A DNA stretch of 15,500 bases from DATBMA01 sp036555105 (GTDB taxonomy: Bacteria > Actinomycetota > Acidimicrobiia > Spongiisociales > ZC4RG35), in contig DATBMA010000054.1 in assembly GCA_036555105.1 (NCBI GenBank), forward strand, positions 1 to 15,500. Direction: 5' to 3'. The notes beneath the pieces were generated by a model. That model did no database searches, was not told the origin of the DNA, and saw only the letters and a program-made list of their open reading frames with translations. Each line of letters opens with the position of its first letter. Positions within the stretch are counted from its first letter, which is position 1. The translations under genes were made by a program, and so were the position numbers. This document shows positions 1 to 6,594 of this stretch, piece by piece.

Positions 1-690
1 GTGCTGGAAGCGGCATGGCAGGCCGGCGCCCATCGCATCGTCCACACCAGCAGCCTGGCGGTGAACTCCGACACTCATGGGCAGGTGCGTGACGAGACCT
101 ATCGGTTCGACGGCAAGCACGTGTCCGAGTACGACCGCACCAAGTGGATGGCCCACTACGAGGTTGCGCTGCCGCTGGCGGAGGCGGGAGCACCGGTGGT
201 GATCGTGCAACCGGGGGTGATCTACGGGCCGGGGGACGAGAGCGGGATGGGCCGCCTGTTCCGGAATTGGTTGGCGGGGAGGAGCACCCCCTACGGCGCC
301 TCCTCTGCCTACTGCTGGGGCCATATCGACGACACCGCCCGCGGGATCATCCAGGCGTTGGAGCATGGGCGGGTTGGCGAGAGCTACATCATCGCCGGGC
401 CCCACCACAGCCTCACCGAGGCGTTCGAGATCGGTGCGGAGATCATTGGCCTCCGCCCGCCCCGACTCAAGGTGCCTTCGGCCGTCCTCGATATGACCGC
501 GGCGGTGCTGGGAGGGCTCAGCAAGCTGATCCCGGCCGTGGGCGGGCAGGCCGAGCTGATGCGGACCGCCGGCGCCACCTATCTAGGTGATTCCGCCAAA
601 GCCAGGCGCGAGCTCGGGTTCGAGGCGCGTTCGCTGGAGGAGGGCTTCGCCGAGCTCCTCCCCCGGCTTCGGTCCGGCCAGGCAGCCTGA
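1..690 (+). CDS. NAD-dependent epimerase/dehydratase (extended SDR), 5' end outside the window
   Basis: The 229 visible residues are the C-terminal two thirds of an extended short-chain dehydrogenase/reductase, a family that oxidises, reduces or epimerises sugar nucleotides, flavonol-type ketones or similar small molecules with NAD(P). The active-site strand with TSS (residues 16-18) and the catalytic YDRTK (Tyr44, Lys48) are present. They are followed by a PGVIYGPGD substrate-loop segment (about 71-79), typical of epimerase/dihydroflavonol-reductase-like members. The N-terminal Rossmann glycine motif is missing, so the GTG at position 1 is almost certainly internal and the gene begins upstream of the window. 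The gene ends 45 bp before the histidine kinase with a G/C-rich hairpin between, so co-transcription is not assured. The substrate cannot be told from this sequence. Confidence 0.85.
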   Translation: MLEAAWQAGAHRIVHTSSLAVNSDTHGQVRDETYRFDGKHVSEYDRTKWMAHYEVALPLAEAGAPVVIVQPGVIYGPGDESGMGRLFRNWLAGRSTPYGASSAYCWGHIDDTARGIIQALEHGRVGESYIIAGPHHSLTEAFEIGAEIIGLRPPRLKVPSAVLDMTAAVLGGLSKLIPAVGGQAELMRTAGATYLGDSAKARRELGFEARSLEEGFAELLPRLRSGQAA

Positions 691-693
691 CGA

Positions 694-713
694 CGGGGGT
701 CAAGGAGCCCCCG
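694..713 (+). terminator. Hairpin after epimerase gene
   Basis: CGGGGG (694-699) pairs perfectly with CCCCCG (708-713) around an 8-nt loop, starting 3 nt after the epimerase stop codon. It is followed by AAAA rather than a U-tract. This is a candidate factor-independent terminator of the GC-rich actinobacterial kind, inferred from position and pairing only. Confidence 0.45.
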
Positions 714-735
714 AAAACGGCCGTTATTCCTGGTA

Positions 736-2541
736 ATGGACACCCTGGCGGAAACGCGCGGGCTGGTCGACTCTGCCGCGTCCGCCGCGGACCGGCAAGC
801 AGCCCTCATCGCCCTCGCCTCGGCCCTGTACGAATACGACGCCGGGGAAGCGGTGGCGGTGGCGGAAGAGGCGATGGTTCTGGCCGACTCCCGCGGTGAC
901 ACCCACGGCCGGGCCTGGGCGCTTCACCACCGTGGTTGGGCGGTGGCCGCCCTCGGCCGGCTGGACGAGGCACTGGCCGACCAACTGGCGGTGCTCGACG
1001 AGTTCGAGCGCCAGCGCGACCGGCGTGGTATCGCCCACGCGCTGATGGCCATCGGCGACATTCACGGTGAAATCGGCGACAGCTCGGTGTCCCTCGAATA
1101 CCTGGAACGGGCGGTGGCGCCGATGGAGGAGGCCGACGACAAAGCGGGGCGGGCGGCGCTGATGAACCTGACCGCCATCGTCCTCAGCCACGAAGGCCGC
1201 CACGACGAAGCCGCCCATCTGCTCGAACAGGTCGAGGCGATCTACGCGTCGCTGGACGATCCGCTGCGGGTGACGATGGCCAAGATCAACCGTGGCTTCG
1301 AGTTGCTCTCGCTCGCCGAGACCCAAGGGACTGGGGATCTGGTGCCCGAAGCGGCAGAACTCGCCTCCGAAGCCATCGAGGTCGGCCGAGCACTGCAGGA
1401 CGGAGGCCGGAGCACCCTCGCCTACGCCCGCTCCTTGATGGCTCAGGTGCTCGCCTCACTCGGAGATGAGGAGGGAGCCCTGGTGGAATCGGCCATTGCC
1501 GTCGCCGTCGCCAGCGAAGGCGGCTTCGACACGCTCGCCACCGAGATAGGGCTCGATCGGGTGGGATGGCTCACTTCGGCCGGGCGGCTGCAGGAAGCGT
1601 CCGAGCTGCTGGATGAGATCGACGTGTCCAGCCGCAAGAGCGACAACCGGCGCTCGCTGGCCCGGGCGACCGAGTTGCGGGCCGATCTCCGACAGGCTCT
1701 GGGCGACACCGCCGGAGCCCTGGCCTCCTACCGCGAGTTCCATCGCATGGACAAGGATCTGCATAGCGACGCCGCCGAGCGCCGGGCCAGGCTGACTTCG
1801 GCCAGGCTCCAGATCGAGCGGGCTCACAACCAGGCAGAGCTCGCCCAGATGCGGGTGGCGGAACTGGAAGCGCTCGATCAGGAGAAGCGCGACTTCCTGG
1901 CCAGCGTGAGCCACGAGCTGCGCACCCCGCTGGCAGCGGTGCTGGGTTTCGCCTCCGAGCTGGCCGAGGCCTGGGACGGCTTCGAGCCGGAAGAGGCCCG
2001 CGGCATCGTCCGCCTCATCGCCCGCCAGTCCTCGGACATCTCCAACATCGTCGACGACCTCCTCACAATCACGAGGGTGGAGGCCGGGACCATGAGCATC
2101 TACCCGGCCGACCTCGACCTGACCGAGGCGGTAGGAGCCCTGGTCGAGGTGTTGGGGCGAGAGGCCAACCGCGAGGTGGGTTGGTCAGGCAACGCCAGGG
2201 TGTGGGCGGACCCGACCCGGCTCCGCCAGATCCTCCGCAACCTGGTGATCAACGCCTTCCGGTACGGCGGCCCGCAGGTCCGGGTGGTGGCGCAAGGTTC
2301 TCAAGACGGGGTGGTGGTCGTCGAGGTGCGGGACTCGGGCGGGCCGATCCCGCCCGGGCGGGTGGCGACCATGTTCGACTCCTTCGACCACACCGACGAC
2401 GGAGAGAAGAACCCGAGCTCGGTGGGGCTGGGCCTGGCGGTGGCCCGCAGCCTCGCCAGGCTGATGGGCGGCGACCTCGTCTACGACTATGACGGGGAGT
2501 CCATCTTCCGCCTGACGCTGGTGCCACCAACAGCCAAGTAA
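736..2541 (+). CDS. TPR-repeat sensor histidine kinase, apparently cytosolic
   Basis: This 601-residue protein is a predicted two-component sensor kinase. Residues about 25-345 are Ala/Leu-rich paired helices of the tetratricopeptide type (for example around 60-85, 100-125, 140-170 and 315-335), a likely ligand- or protein-binding sensor. A charged helical linker (about 345-385) follows. The dimerisation/phosphoacceptor helix carries SHELRTP with His393. The ATPase domain shows an N box (Asn506 in VINAFRYGG), a G1 box DSGG (Asp533) and a G2 box GLGLAVA (564-570). No membrane segment or signal peptide is visible, so sensing is probably cytosolic. The usual partner, a response regulator, is not next door on either side, so it counts as an orphan here. 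There is no clear Shine-Dalgarno sequence before the ATG, which may be leaderless. The signal it detects is unknown. Confidence 0.9.
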   Translation: MDTLAETRGLVDSAASAADRQAALIALASALYEYDAGEAVAVAEEAMVLADSRGDTHGRAWALHHRGWAVAALGRLDEALADQLAVLDEFERQRDRRGIAHALMAIGDIHGEIGDSSVSLEYLERAVAPMEEADDKAGRAALMNLTAIVLSHEGRHDEAAHLLEQVEAIYASLDDPLRVTMAKINRGFELLSLAETQGTGDLVPEAAELASEAIEVGRALQDGGRSTLAYARSLMAQVLASLGDEEGALVESAIAVAVASEGGFDTLATEIGLDRVGWLTSAGRLQEASELLDEIDVSSRKSDNRRSLARATELRADLRQALGDTAGALASYREFHRMDKDLHSDAAERRARLTSARLQIERAHNQAELAQMRVAELEALDQEKRDFLASVSHELRTPLAAVLGFASELAEAWDGFEPEEARGIVRLIARQSSDISNIVDDLLTITRVEAGTMSIYPADLDLTEAVGALVEVLGREANREVGWSGNARVWADPTRLRQILRNLVINAFRYGGPQVRVVAQGSQDGVVVVEVRDSGGPIPPGRVATMFDSFDHTDDGEKNPSSVGLGLAVARSLARLMGGDLVYDYDGESIFRLTLVPPTAK

Positions 2542-2570
2542 CTCTTGACTCTCAGAAACAGTCTGATCAT

Positions 2571-2586
2571 CGAGGCCGACGCCTCG
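2571..2586 (+). terminator. Hairpin after histidine kinase gene
   Basis: CGAGGC (2571-2576) and GCCTCG (2581-2586) form a perfect 6-bp stem with a CGAC tetraloop, 30 nt after the kinase stop. A smaller hairpin, TCAGA/TCTGA (2552-2566), precedes it. No U-tract follows. This is a likely transcription boundary before the desaturase gene. Confidence 0.4.
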
Positions 2587-2646
2587 CGGTCGATAGACGG
2601 CCGAGACAATTGGCACGCCATGTCGGGTACCCTTGAGAATCCACAC

Positions 2647-2652
2647 AAGAGG
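2647..2652 (+). promoter_or_regulatory. Ribosome binding site of desaturase gene
   Basis: AAGAGG lies 8 nt before the ATG at 2661 and fixes this start. About 30 nt upstream of the start lies TACCCT (2628-2633), a possible -10 element, but no -35 hexamer sits at a good distance. Confidence 0.55.
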
Positions 2653-2660
2653 CGGTCGAA

Positions 2661-3563
2661 ATGAATCAGAAGTCCAGCTACGAGTTGCTGGAGACGATCG
2701 CCCCAACGGTCGCCCGGTTGATGGAAGAGCACCGCACCCGTCGGGAGCACTGGTACGCCCACGAGTTTGTCCCATGGGAGTTGGGACGCAACTTCCGCAC
2801 GGATCCGTGGGATGAGTCGCAGTGCACACTGTCACCCGAGGCCAGGACGTCGCTCGTCCTCAACCTCCTGACCGAGGACAACCTGCCTTACTACCACGCG
2901 GAGATCGAGCGGGCGATCGGGCACAACGAGACCTTCAGCGCCTGGAACCACCTATGGACTGCTGAGGAGGCGCAACACTCCATCGCCATCCGCAGCTACC
3001 TGCTGACCAGCCGCAACTGCGACCCACGTGCCCTGGAAGATGACCGCTTGGCCACGATGGAGACCGGGTTCGATTCCGAGATCACGGATCCGATCGGTGT
3101 CTTCGTCTACACAACCGCTCAGGAGTTGGCGACCAGGGTCAGCCATCGAAATGCCGGGAAGTTGGCGGATGATCAGGTGGCCTATGAGTTGATGAGCAAG
3201 ATCGCCACAGACGAGAACCACCACTTCATGTTCTATCGAGGGGCCGTGTCGGCGATGCTCGAGCAGGAGCCGTCGCTGGTGCTGCCTCACATCTATGAGG
3301 TCTTCGCCAGCTTCAAGATGCCCGGAGTCGGCATGCCCGAGTACTTCAGGCGTGCAATCGAAATGGCCAAAGCGGGTGTGTACAACCTCCGCATCCATCA
3401 CGACCGGGTGGTCTTGCCCCTCCTCCGTGACTGGAAGGTGGAGACCCTGACTGGGCTGAGCACCAAAGCTGCCGAGATCCAACAGAAGTTGATGGAGCTA
3501 CCAGCTGCCATCGTTCATCGAGCGGAGTCGTTCGAGCGCCGTTACGGGCTCGCCCCGGGCTGA
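2661..3563 (+). CDS. Acyl-ACP desaturase, diiron (FA_desaturase_2 / DesA type)
   Basis: This 300-residue soluble ferritin-like desaturase should introduce a double bond into acyl chains carried on acyl carrier protein, using O2 and electrons from ferredoxin, in the cytosol. The six carboxylate/histidine iron ligands can be placed: Glu72 in TEDNLPYY, Glu103 and His106 in EEAQH, Glu155 in TAQELAT, and Glu185 and His188 in DENHH. Their spacing (31, 52 and 30 residues between the four glutamates) is close to that of plant stearoyl-ACP desaturase. The length matches mycobacterial DesA1/DesA2-like proteins. It sits alone between the kinase and a lipoprotein gene, with its own ribosome binding site. 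A role in membrane fluidity or mycolate-like lipid synthesis is known for the family; which lipid is made here is not shown. Confidence 0.92.
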   Translation: MNQKSSYELLETIAPTVARLMEEHRTRREHWYAHEFVPWELGRNFRTDPWDESQCTLSPEARTSLVLNLLTEDNLPYYHAEIERAIGHNETFSAWNHLWTAEEAQHSIAIRSYLLTSRNCDPRALEDDRLATMETGFDSEITDPIGVFVYTTAQELATRVSHRNAGKLADDQVAYELMSKIATDENHHFMFYRGAVSAMLEQEPSLVLPHIYEVFASFKMPGVGMPEYFRRAIEMAKAGVYNLRIHHDRVVLPLLRDWKVETLTGLSTKAAEIQQKLMELPAAIVHRAESFERRYGLAPG

Positions 3564-3608
3564 TCCGCCTCACTCGCTCAACTCCGCCTGTTTTGACGCC
3601 GATTCACT

Positions 3609-3627
3609 GCCATGCGCAACGCATGGC
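3609..3627 (+). promoter_or_regulatory. Perfect hairpin enclosing the lipoprotein start codon
   Basis: GCCATGCG (3609-3616), CAA loop, CGCATGGC (3620-3627): an 8-bp perfect inverted repeat. The start ATG (3612-3614) is in the left arm. It could mask initiation in the mRNA or be a protein-binding palindrome at the gene start. No ribosome binding site is evident just upstream. Confidence 0.4.
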
Positions 3628-4094
3628 GAATCGTCGCATTGGGGCTGATCCTCGCCGCCTGTGGCGGCTCGGGAGCCGGGACCGCCGCTGAGAGCGCTGC
3701 GGCCGACGCCCCGGCGACCACCGCCTCCCCTGCCACAACGGCTGCGCCGACCACCGCGGCGCCCACCACCGCCGCCCCCGCCACCACCGTGGCAGACCCG
3801 CATGTCTGCGGTCAGGTGGAGGCAGACATCGTGGCCGCTGCGCAGCCCGCTTTCATCGTCATCACCCCCGGACTGGGGGAACCGGTGTGCGCTCGCTCCG
3901 CCGTCGACCCGGCCTGGGCGACTCTGCGCTGGCCCAACTCCCCCGACGGCGACGATGCGCTGCTGCTCAAGCTGGAAGGTGGAGCCTGGCTGGTCATCGA
4001 GCAGCCGCCGGCGCCGGACGACCCCTTCCGCCAGTACTACTTCTTCGGATGCGAGGGGCCGGTCGAGATCTACGGCGACCTCGGCCTCTGCTGA
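3612..4094 (+). CDS. Small lipoprotein with Thr/Ala/Pro stalk, function unknown
   Basis: A 160-residue secreted lipoprotein. The signal peptide (residues 1-16, with Arg2 and Arg6) ends in the lipobox LAAC, giving lipidated Cys17. Then follows a low-complexity Ala/Thr/Pro stalk with repeated TTAAP units (about 31-62) that would hold the domain away from the membrane. The globular part (about 63-160) has Cys67, Cys92, Cys149 and a C-terminal Cys160, so one or two disulfides are possible. A WPNSPDGDDALLLKLEGGAWLV-like stretch (cut here to its features: acidic loop then beta strands) suggests a small beta-rich domain. I do not recognise the family. It starts 48 bp after the desaturase stop and may share its transcript. 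No other in-frame start would leave a full signal peptide. Confidence 0.75.
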   Translation: MRNAWRIVALGLILAACGGSGAGTAAESAAADAPATTASPATTAAPTTAAPTTAAPATTVADPHVCGQVEADIVAAAQPAFIVITPGLGEPVCARSAVDPAWATLRWPNSPDGDDALLLKLEGGAWLVIEQPPAPDDPFRQYYFFGCEGPVEIYGDLGLC

Positions 4095-4112
4095 TCGCTC
4101 GCCGGATCGATA

Positions 4113-4164
4113 CGTTCTGGCGCGGAGATATGCCGCTATAGGTTCACATTCCCGCGCCAGAACG
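4113..4164. terminator. 13-bp inverted repeat between convergent genes
   Basis: CGTTCTGGCGCGG (4113-4125) is exactly complementary to CCGCGCCAGAACG (4152-4164), with a 26-nt loop. It sits between the stop of the plus-strand lipoprotein gene and the stop of the minus-strand WYL regulator gene. Its symmetry lets it act as a terminator for both. There is no U-tract on either side. A dispersed repeat element is the alternative. Confidence 0.5.
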
Positions 4165-4175
4165 GGATCTTGGGG

Positions 4176-5126
4176 CTAGCTCGAGTACGAGGCGAGCTCC
4201 TTCGCCAGGTCGGCGACCGCCGCTCGCAGCTCGGGCGGGTCCAGCACCTTGAATGGGCACGGATAGCCCGCCAGCATCCGGGCGATCCAGTCGAGGTCGT
4301 CGGCCCCGATCCGCAGCAGGGTCCCTCCCCGGGTCGGCTCGATCACGCCGGTGGCTGGTGAGATGAAGCTCCTCGCCACCTCCGGCTTCACCCGCAGCAG
4401 CACTCTGGCCTGCCACCGGTAGACCGAGACCGCCAAGCCTTCCGCCACCAGGCCGGCCGCGTCGGGAGGATCGCGATGGGTGAAGCGCATGCCGGTCGGC
4501 TGGATCTGGTCGATGCGGTCGACCCGGAAGGTTCGCCAGGCCTCGCGGTCACGGTCGAACGCCACCAGATACCAGCGGCGGGCGGCATGGACCAGCTGGA
4601 AAGGCTCGACGTGGCGCTCTGAAGCTCTGCCCTCGGAGTCGATATAGGCGAACCGGAGGCGCTCGGGCAGCCTGCAGGCTCGGGCCAGGGCGACCAGGTC
4701 GTCGGCATCGATCTGGCTGGCGCGCGGCTGCGCCCGGGTGAGGCTGACGATCGACGAGTCCAGGTCCCCGATCCGTTCCCGCAGCCGCAGCGGCAGCACC
4801 TGTTCGATCTTGGCCAGGGCAGCCACCGCCGCGTCCTCGAAGCCAGGCAACGCCCCGGCCGCAGCGGTGCGAAGGCCCATCGCCACCACTACCGCCTCGT
4901 CATCCTCCAACAGCAATGGAGGCAAGGCTCCACCCGCCGCCAGCCGGTAGCCACCGGCCGGCCCGGAAAAGGCCTCAACCGGATAGCCGAGGTCGCGGAG
5001 ACGGGTGATGTCACGGCGCAGGGTCCGGTCGGTCACCTCGAGGCGGCCGGCCAACTCCGGGCCGGTCCAATTCGGTCTGGCCTGCAGCAGCGACAGCAGC
5101 CGCAGCATGCGGGCCGAGGTGTCCAC
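4176..5126 (-). CDS. HTH/WYL-domain transcriptional regulator (YafY/PafBC-like)
   Basis: A 316-residue DNA-binding regulator. An N-terminal DeoR/HTH_11-type winged helix (about 5-62, with the recognition region DRTLRRDITRLRDLGYPV) is followed by a linker. A WYL domain (about 140-215) contains RWYLVAFD (184-191) and FRVDRI (200-205). A C-terminal WCX-like region (about 240-312) completes the usual three-part layout and length. WYL domains bind ligands, in PafBC and DriD nucleic acid or ssDNA, so many members respond to DNA damage. The gene is transcribed away from a small-protein/AlkZ-like gene pair, with a perfect palindrome in the 90-bp gap. This strongly suggests it controls itself and the pair. 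Whether it activates or represses cannot be seen. Confidence 0.9.
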   Translation of the reverse strand: MDTSARMLRLLSLLQARPNWTGPELAGRLEVTDRTLRRDITRLRDLGYPVEAFSGPAGGYRLAAGGALPPLLLEDDEAVVVAMGLRTAAAGALPGFEDAAVAALAKIEQVLPLRLRERIGDLDSSIVSLTRAQPRASQIDADDLVALARACRLPERLRFAYIDSEGRASERHVEPFQLVHAARRWYLVAFDRDREAWRTFRVDRIDQIQPTGMRFTHRDPPDAAGLVAEGLAVSVYRWQARVLLRVKPEVARSFISPATGVIEPTRGGTLLRIGADDLDWIARMLAGYPCPFKVLDPPELRAAVADLAKELASYSS

Positions 5127-5148
5127 GAAACTTCAACCTAGACGAATA

Positions 5149-5169
5149 TGCGGACAGAAGCTGTCCGCA
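5149..5169. promoter_or_regulatory. Palindromic operator in the WYL/small-protein intergenic region
   Basis: TGCGGACAG (5149-5157), AAG, CTGTCCGCA (5161-5169): a perfect 9-bp inverted repeat with a 3-nt centre. It lies 23 bp before the WYL start and 48 bp before the small-protein start. The size suits a dimeric winged-helix regulator. A -10-like TAACTT (5178-5183) follows toward the plus strand, placing the palindrome over the -35 region of that promoter. The identity of the binder is inferred from position. Confidence 0.7.
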
Positions 5170-5205
5170 ACCACAGATAACTTCACGCTTGTAATCAGGG
5201 CATAG

Positions 5206-5211
5206 AAGGAG
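5206..5211 (+). promoter_or_regulatory. Strong ribosome binding site of the 66-aa gene
   Basis: AAGGAG ends 5 nt before the ATG at 5217. This is the best Shine-Dalgarno match in the region and the main reason to accept the short open frame as a gene. Confidence 0.7.
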
Positions 5212-5216
5212 ACCGA

Positions 5217-5417
5217 ATGTATGGCTCCGATCCGCTCTACAAGTGGGCGAAGGCAAGGCAAGAGGAATGGTGGGCAGAGGCCGAGCGGCGGCGGTTGGTG
5301 GGTCGCAGCAAGCAGTCGGCCAAAGACCAATCAGGTGAGGCCGGGGTCAAAGCCGAGGTGATCGCGCTTCCCTCCCCCGCCCCGGCAGGCTGCGAGCAGA
5401 CACCGGGAGCTGCCTAG
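5217..5417 (+). CDS. 66-aa small protein under the WYL palindrome, function unknown
   Basis: A short, soluble, highly charged protein. The first half (residues 1-32) is a predicted amphipathic helix rich in Trp, Glu, Lys and Arg (Trp10, Trp18, Trp19; ERRRLVGR near 28). The second half is Gly/Ala/Pro-rich and probably disordered. There is no signal peptide or membrane segment. A strong ribosome binding site and a promoter-proximal palindrome support expression. It is the first gene of a likely two-gene transcript, 17 bp before the AlkZ-like gene. Short proteins opening with an aromatic-rich helix of this kind occur in many actinobacteria, as I recall, but I can name no family or role. It could be a leader peptide or a partner of the regulator or glycosylase. 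Confidence 0.6.
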   Translation: MYGSDPLYKWAKARQEEWWAEAERRRLVGRSKQSAKDQSGEAGVKAEVIALPSPAPAGCEQTPGAA

Positions 5418-5434
5418 GGTCGCTCCCGGCCCGC

Positions 5435-6514
5435 ATGACCCAACCGACTCTGAGCACACGCTCCCTCAACCGAGCCCTGCTCGCTCGACAACATCTGCTC
5501 GAACGCCGGCCGCTCGGTGTGCTGGAGATAGTCGAGCAGTTGGTGGGGATGCAGGCTCAGAACCCACGCGACCCCTACTTCGGTCTGTGGTCGCGGGTGA
5601 CCGACTTCGATCCGTCGGCTTTGTCGGACCTGGTGGAGTCGCGCAAGGTGGTGCGCTTGCAGGTAATGAGAGGGACGATCCACCTCACCACTTCCGGCGA
5701 CGCCCTCGGCCTCCGGCCAATCCTGCAGCCGAACATCGGTCGGGTGTTCGGATCGACCTCCTTCTCCAAGAACACGGCATCGGTCGACCGCGAGGAATTG
5801 CTCGAGGTCGGGAGAGCACTGCTCGAGAAGAGCCCTCTGACACGTGCCGAGTTGGGGCCGCGTCTGGCAGAGCGATTCCCCGGCCCCGACCCCGGCTCGC
5901 TCGCGCAGGCGGTCACCTATCTCCTGCCAGTACTGCAGGTGCCGCCACGGGGGTTGTGGACCGCCACGGGCCCAGCCGCCTGGACGACGGCCCGCAGCTT
6001 CCTCGGCACCGAGCAGGGTCCCTCCGTGTCGGCGACCGAGGTGATCCGACGCTATCTCGCCGCCTTCGGCCCGGCAGCGGTGGAAGATGTCAGGACCTGG
6101 TCGGGGATGACCGGGTTGGCAGCCGCCATCGAGCCTCTGCTGCCGGAGCTTCGCCCCTTCACCGACGACAGGGGCCGCAAGCTCTGGGACCTGGAGGAGG
6201 CGCCCCGACCGGATCCCGAAGTCCCTGCCCCTGTCCGCTTCCTCCCTGAATACGACAACCTCTTGTTGTCGCATGCCGACCGGTCACGGGTGATCCCGCC
6301 GGGGGTGGTCCCTCCCGGTTGGAAGAGCAATTTCCTGGTGGACGGCTTCCTGGCGGGGGCCTGGAAGCCAGTGATCTCCAAGAACTCCGTGCGGTTGTCG
6401 ATCGAGCCGTTCCGCACGCTCAACAAGGCCGAGACAGCTGCAGTGCATGAAGAAGCCGATCTCCTCGTCGCGTGGCTGCGGAAGTTCCCACCGGTGGGAA
6501 GTCTCGAGTCTTGA
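5435..6514 (+). CDS. AlkZ-like DNA glycosylase / winged-helix (HTH_42) protein
   Basis: A 359-residue protein of the winged-helix HTH_42 (YcaQ/AlkZ) family. Established members are DNA glycosylases that excise bulky alkylated bases and unhook interstrand crosslinks. Streptomyces AlkZ gives self-resistance to azinomycin. The family's catalytic Gln-x-Gln motif is visible as GMQAQNP (Gln40, Gln42), in the expected place near residue 40, and the length matches AlkZ. Further family signatures are SLNRALLARQHLL (9-22), the MRGTIHL segment (about 79-85) and LPEYDNLLLSHADRS (270-284). It is the second gene after the palindrome, so control by the WYL regulator is likely. No obvious ribosome binding site precedes the ATG. 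The last codons run into a palindrome/short-repeat element, so the native C-terminus may have been replaced. Confidence 0.85.
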   Translation: MTQPTLSTRSLNRALLARQHLLERRPLGVLEIVEQLVGMQAQNPRDPYFGLWSRVTDFDPSALSDLVESRKVVRLQVMRGTIHLTTSGDALGLRPILQPNIGRVFGSTSFSKNTASVDREELLEVGRALLEKSPLTRAELGPRLAERFPGPDPGSLAQAVTYLLPVLQVPPRGLWTATGPAAWTTARSFLGTEQGPSVSATEVIRRYLAAFGPAAVEDVRTWSGMTGLAAAIEPLLPELRPFTDDRGRKLWDLEEAPRPDPEVPAPVRFLPEYDNLLLSHADRSRVIPPGVVPPGWKSNFLVDGFLAGAWKPVISKNSVRLSIEPFRTLNKAETAAVHEEADLLVAWLRKFPPVGSLES

Positions 6515-6533
6515 GTCTGTAGTCTCGAGTCTC
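6485..6533. repeat. Palindrome plus GAGTCT repeats at the 3' end of the AlkZ-like gene
   Basis: TTCCCACCGGTGGGAA (6485-6500) is a perfect 16-bp palindrome. It runs into two copies of AGTCTCGAGTCT (6500-6511 and 6521-6532, 21-bp period) with another GAGTCT between them. The palindrome supplies the last coding residues, and the stop codon lies within the GAGTCT array. This looks like a dispersed intergenic repeat that also offers a terminator-like stem. Confidence 0.6.
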
Positions 6534-6594
6534 GGGCACAGACCCCTACCGTTTCGCGCGTACCTCCACGGGAGGGGGAGGACATACTGCGTGG

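Noticed and set aside
2610..2633. TTGGCA...TACCCT as a desaturase promoter
   Set aside because: The spacer is only 12 bp; TACCCT may still be a -10 element but not with this -35.
2185..2835. Long minus-strand open frame across the end of the kinase gene and the start of the desaturase gene
   Set aside because: It overlaps two well-supported plus-strand genes and shows no domain; long antisense frames are expected at this GC content.
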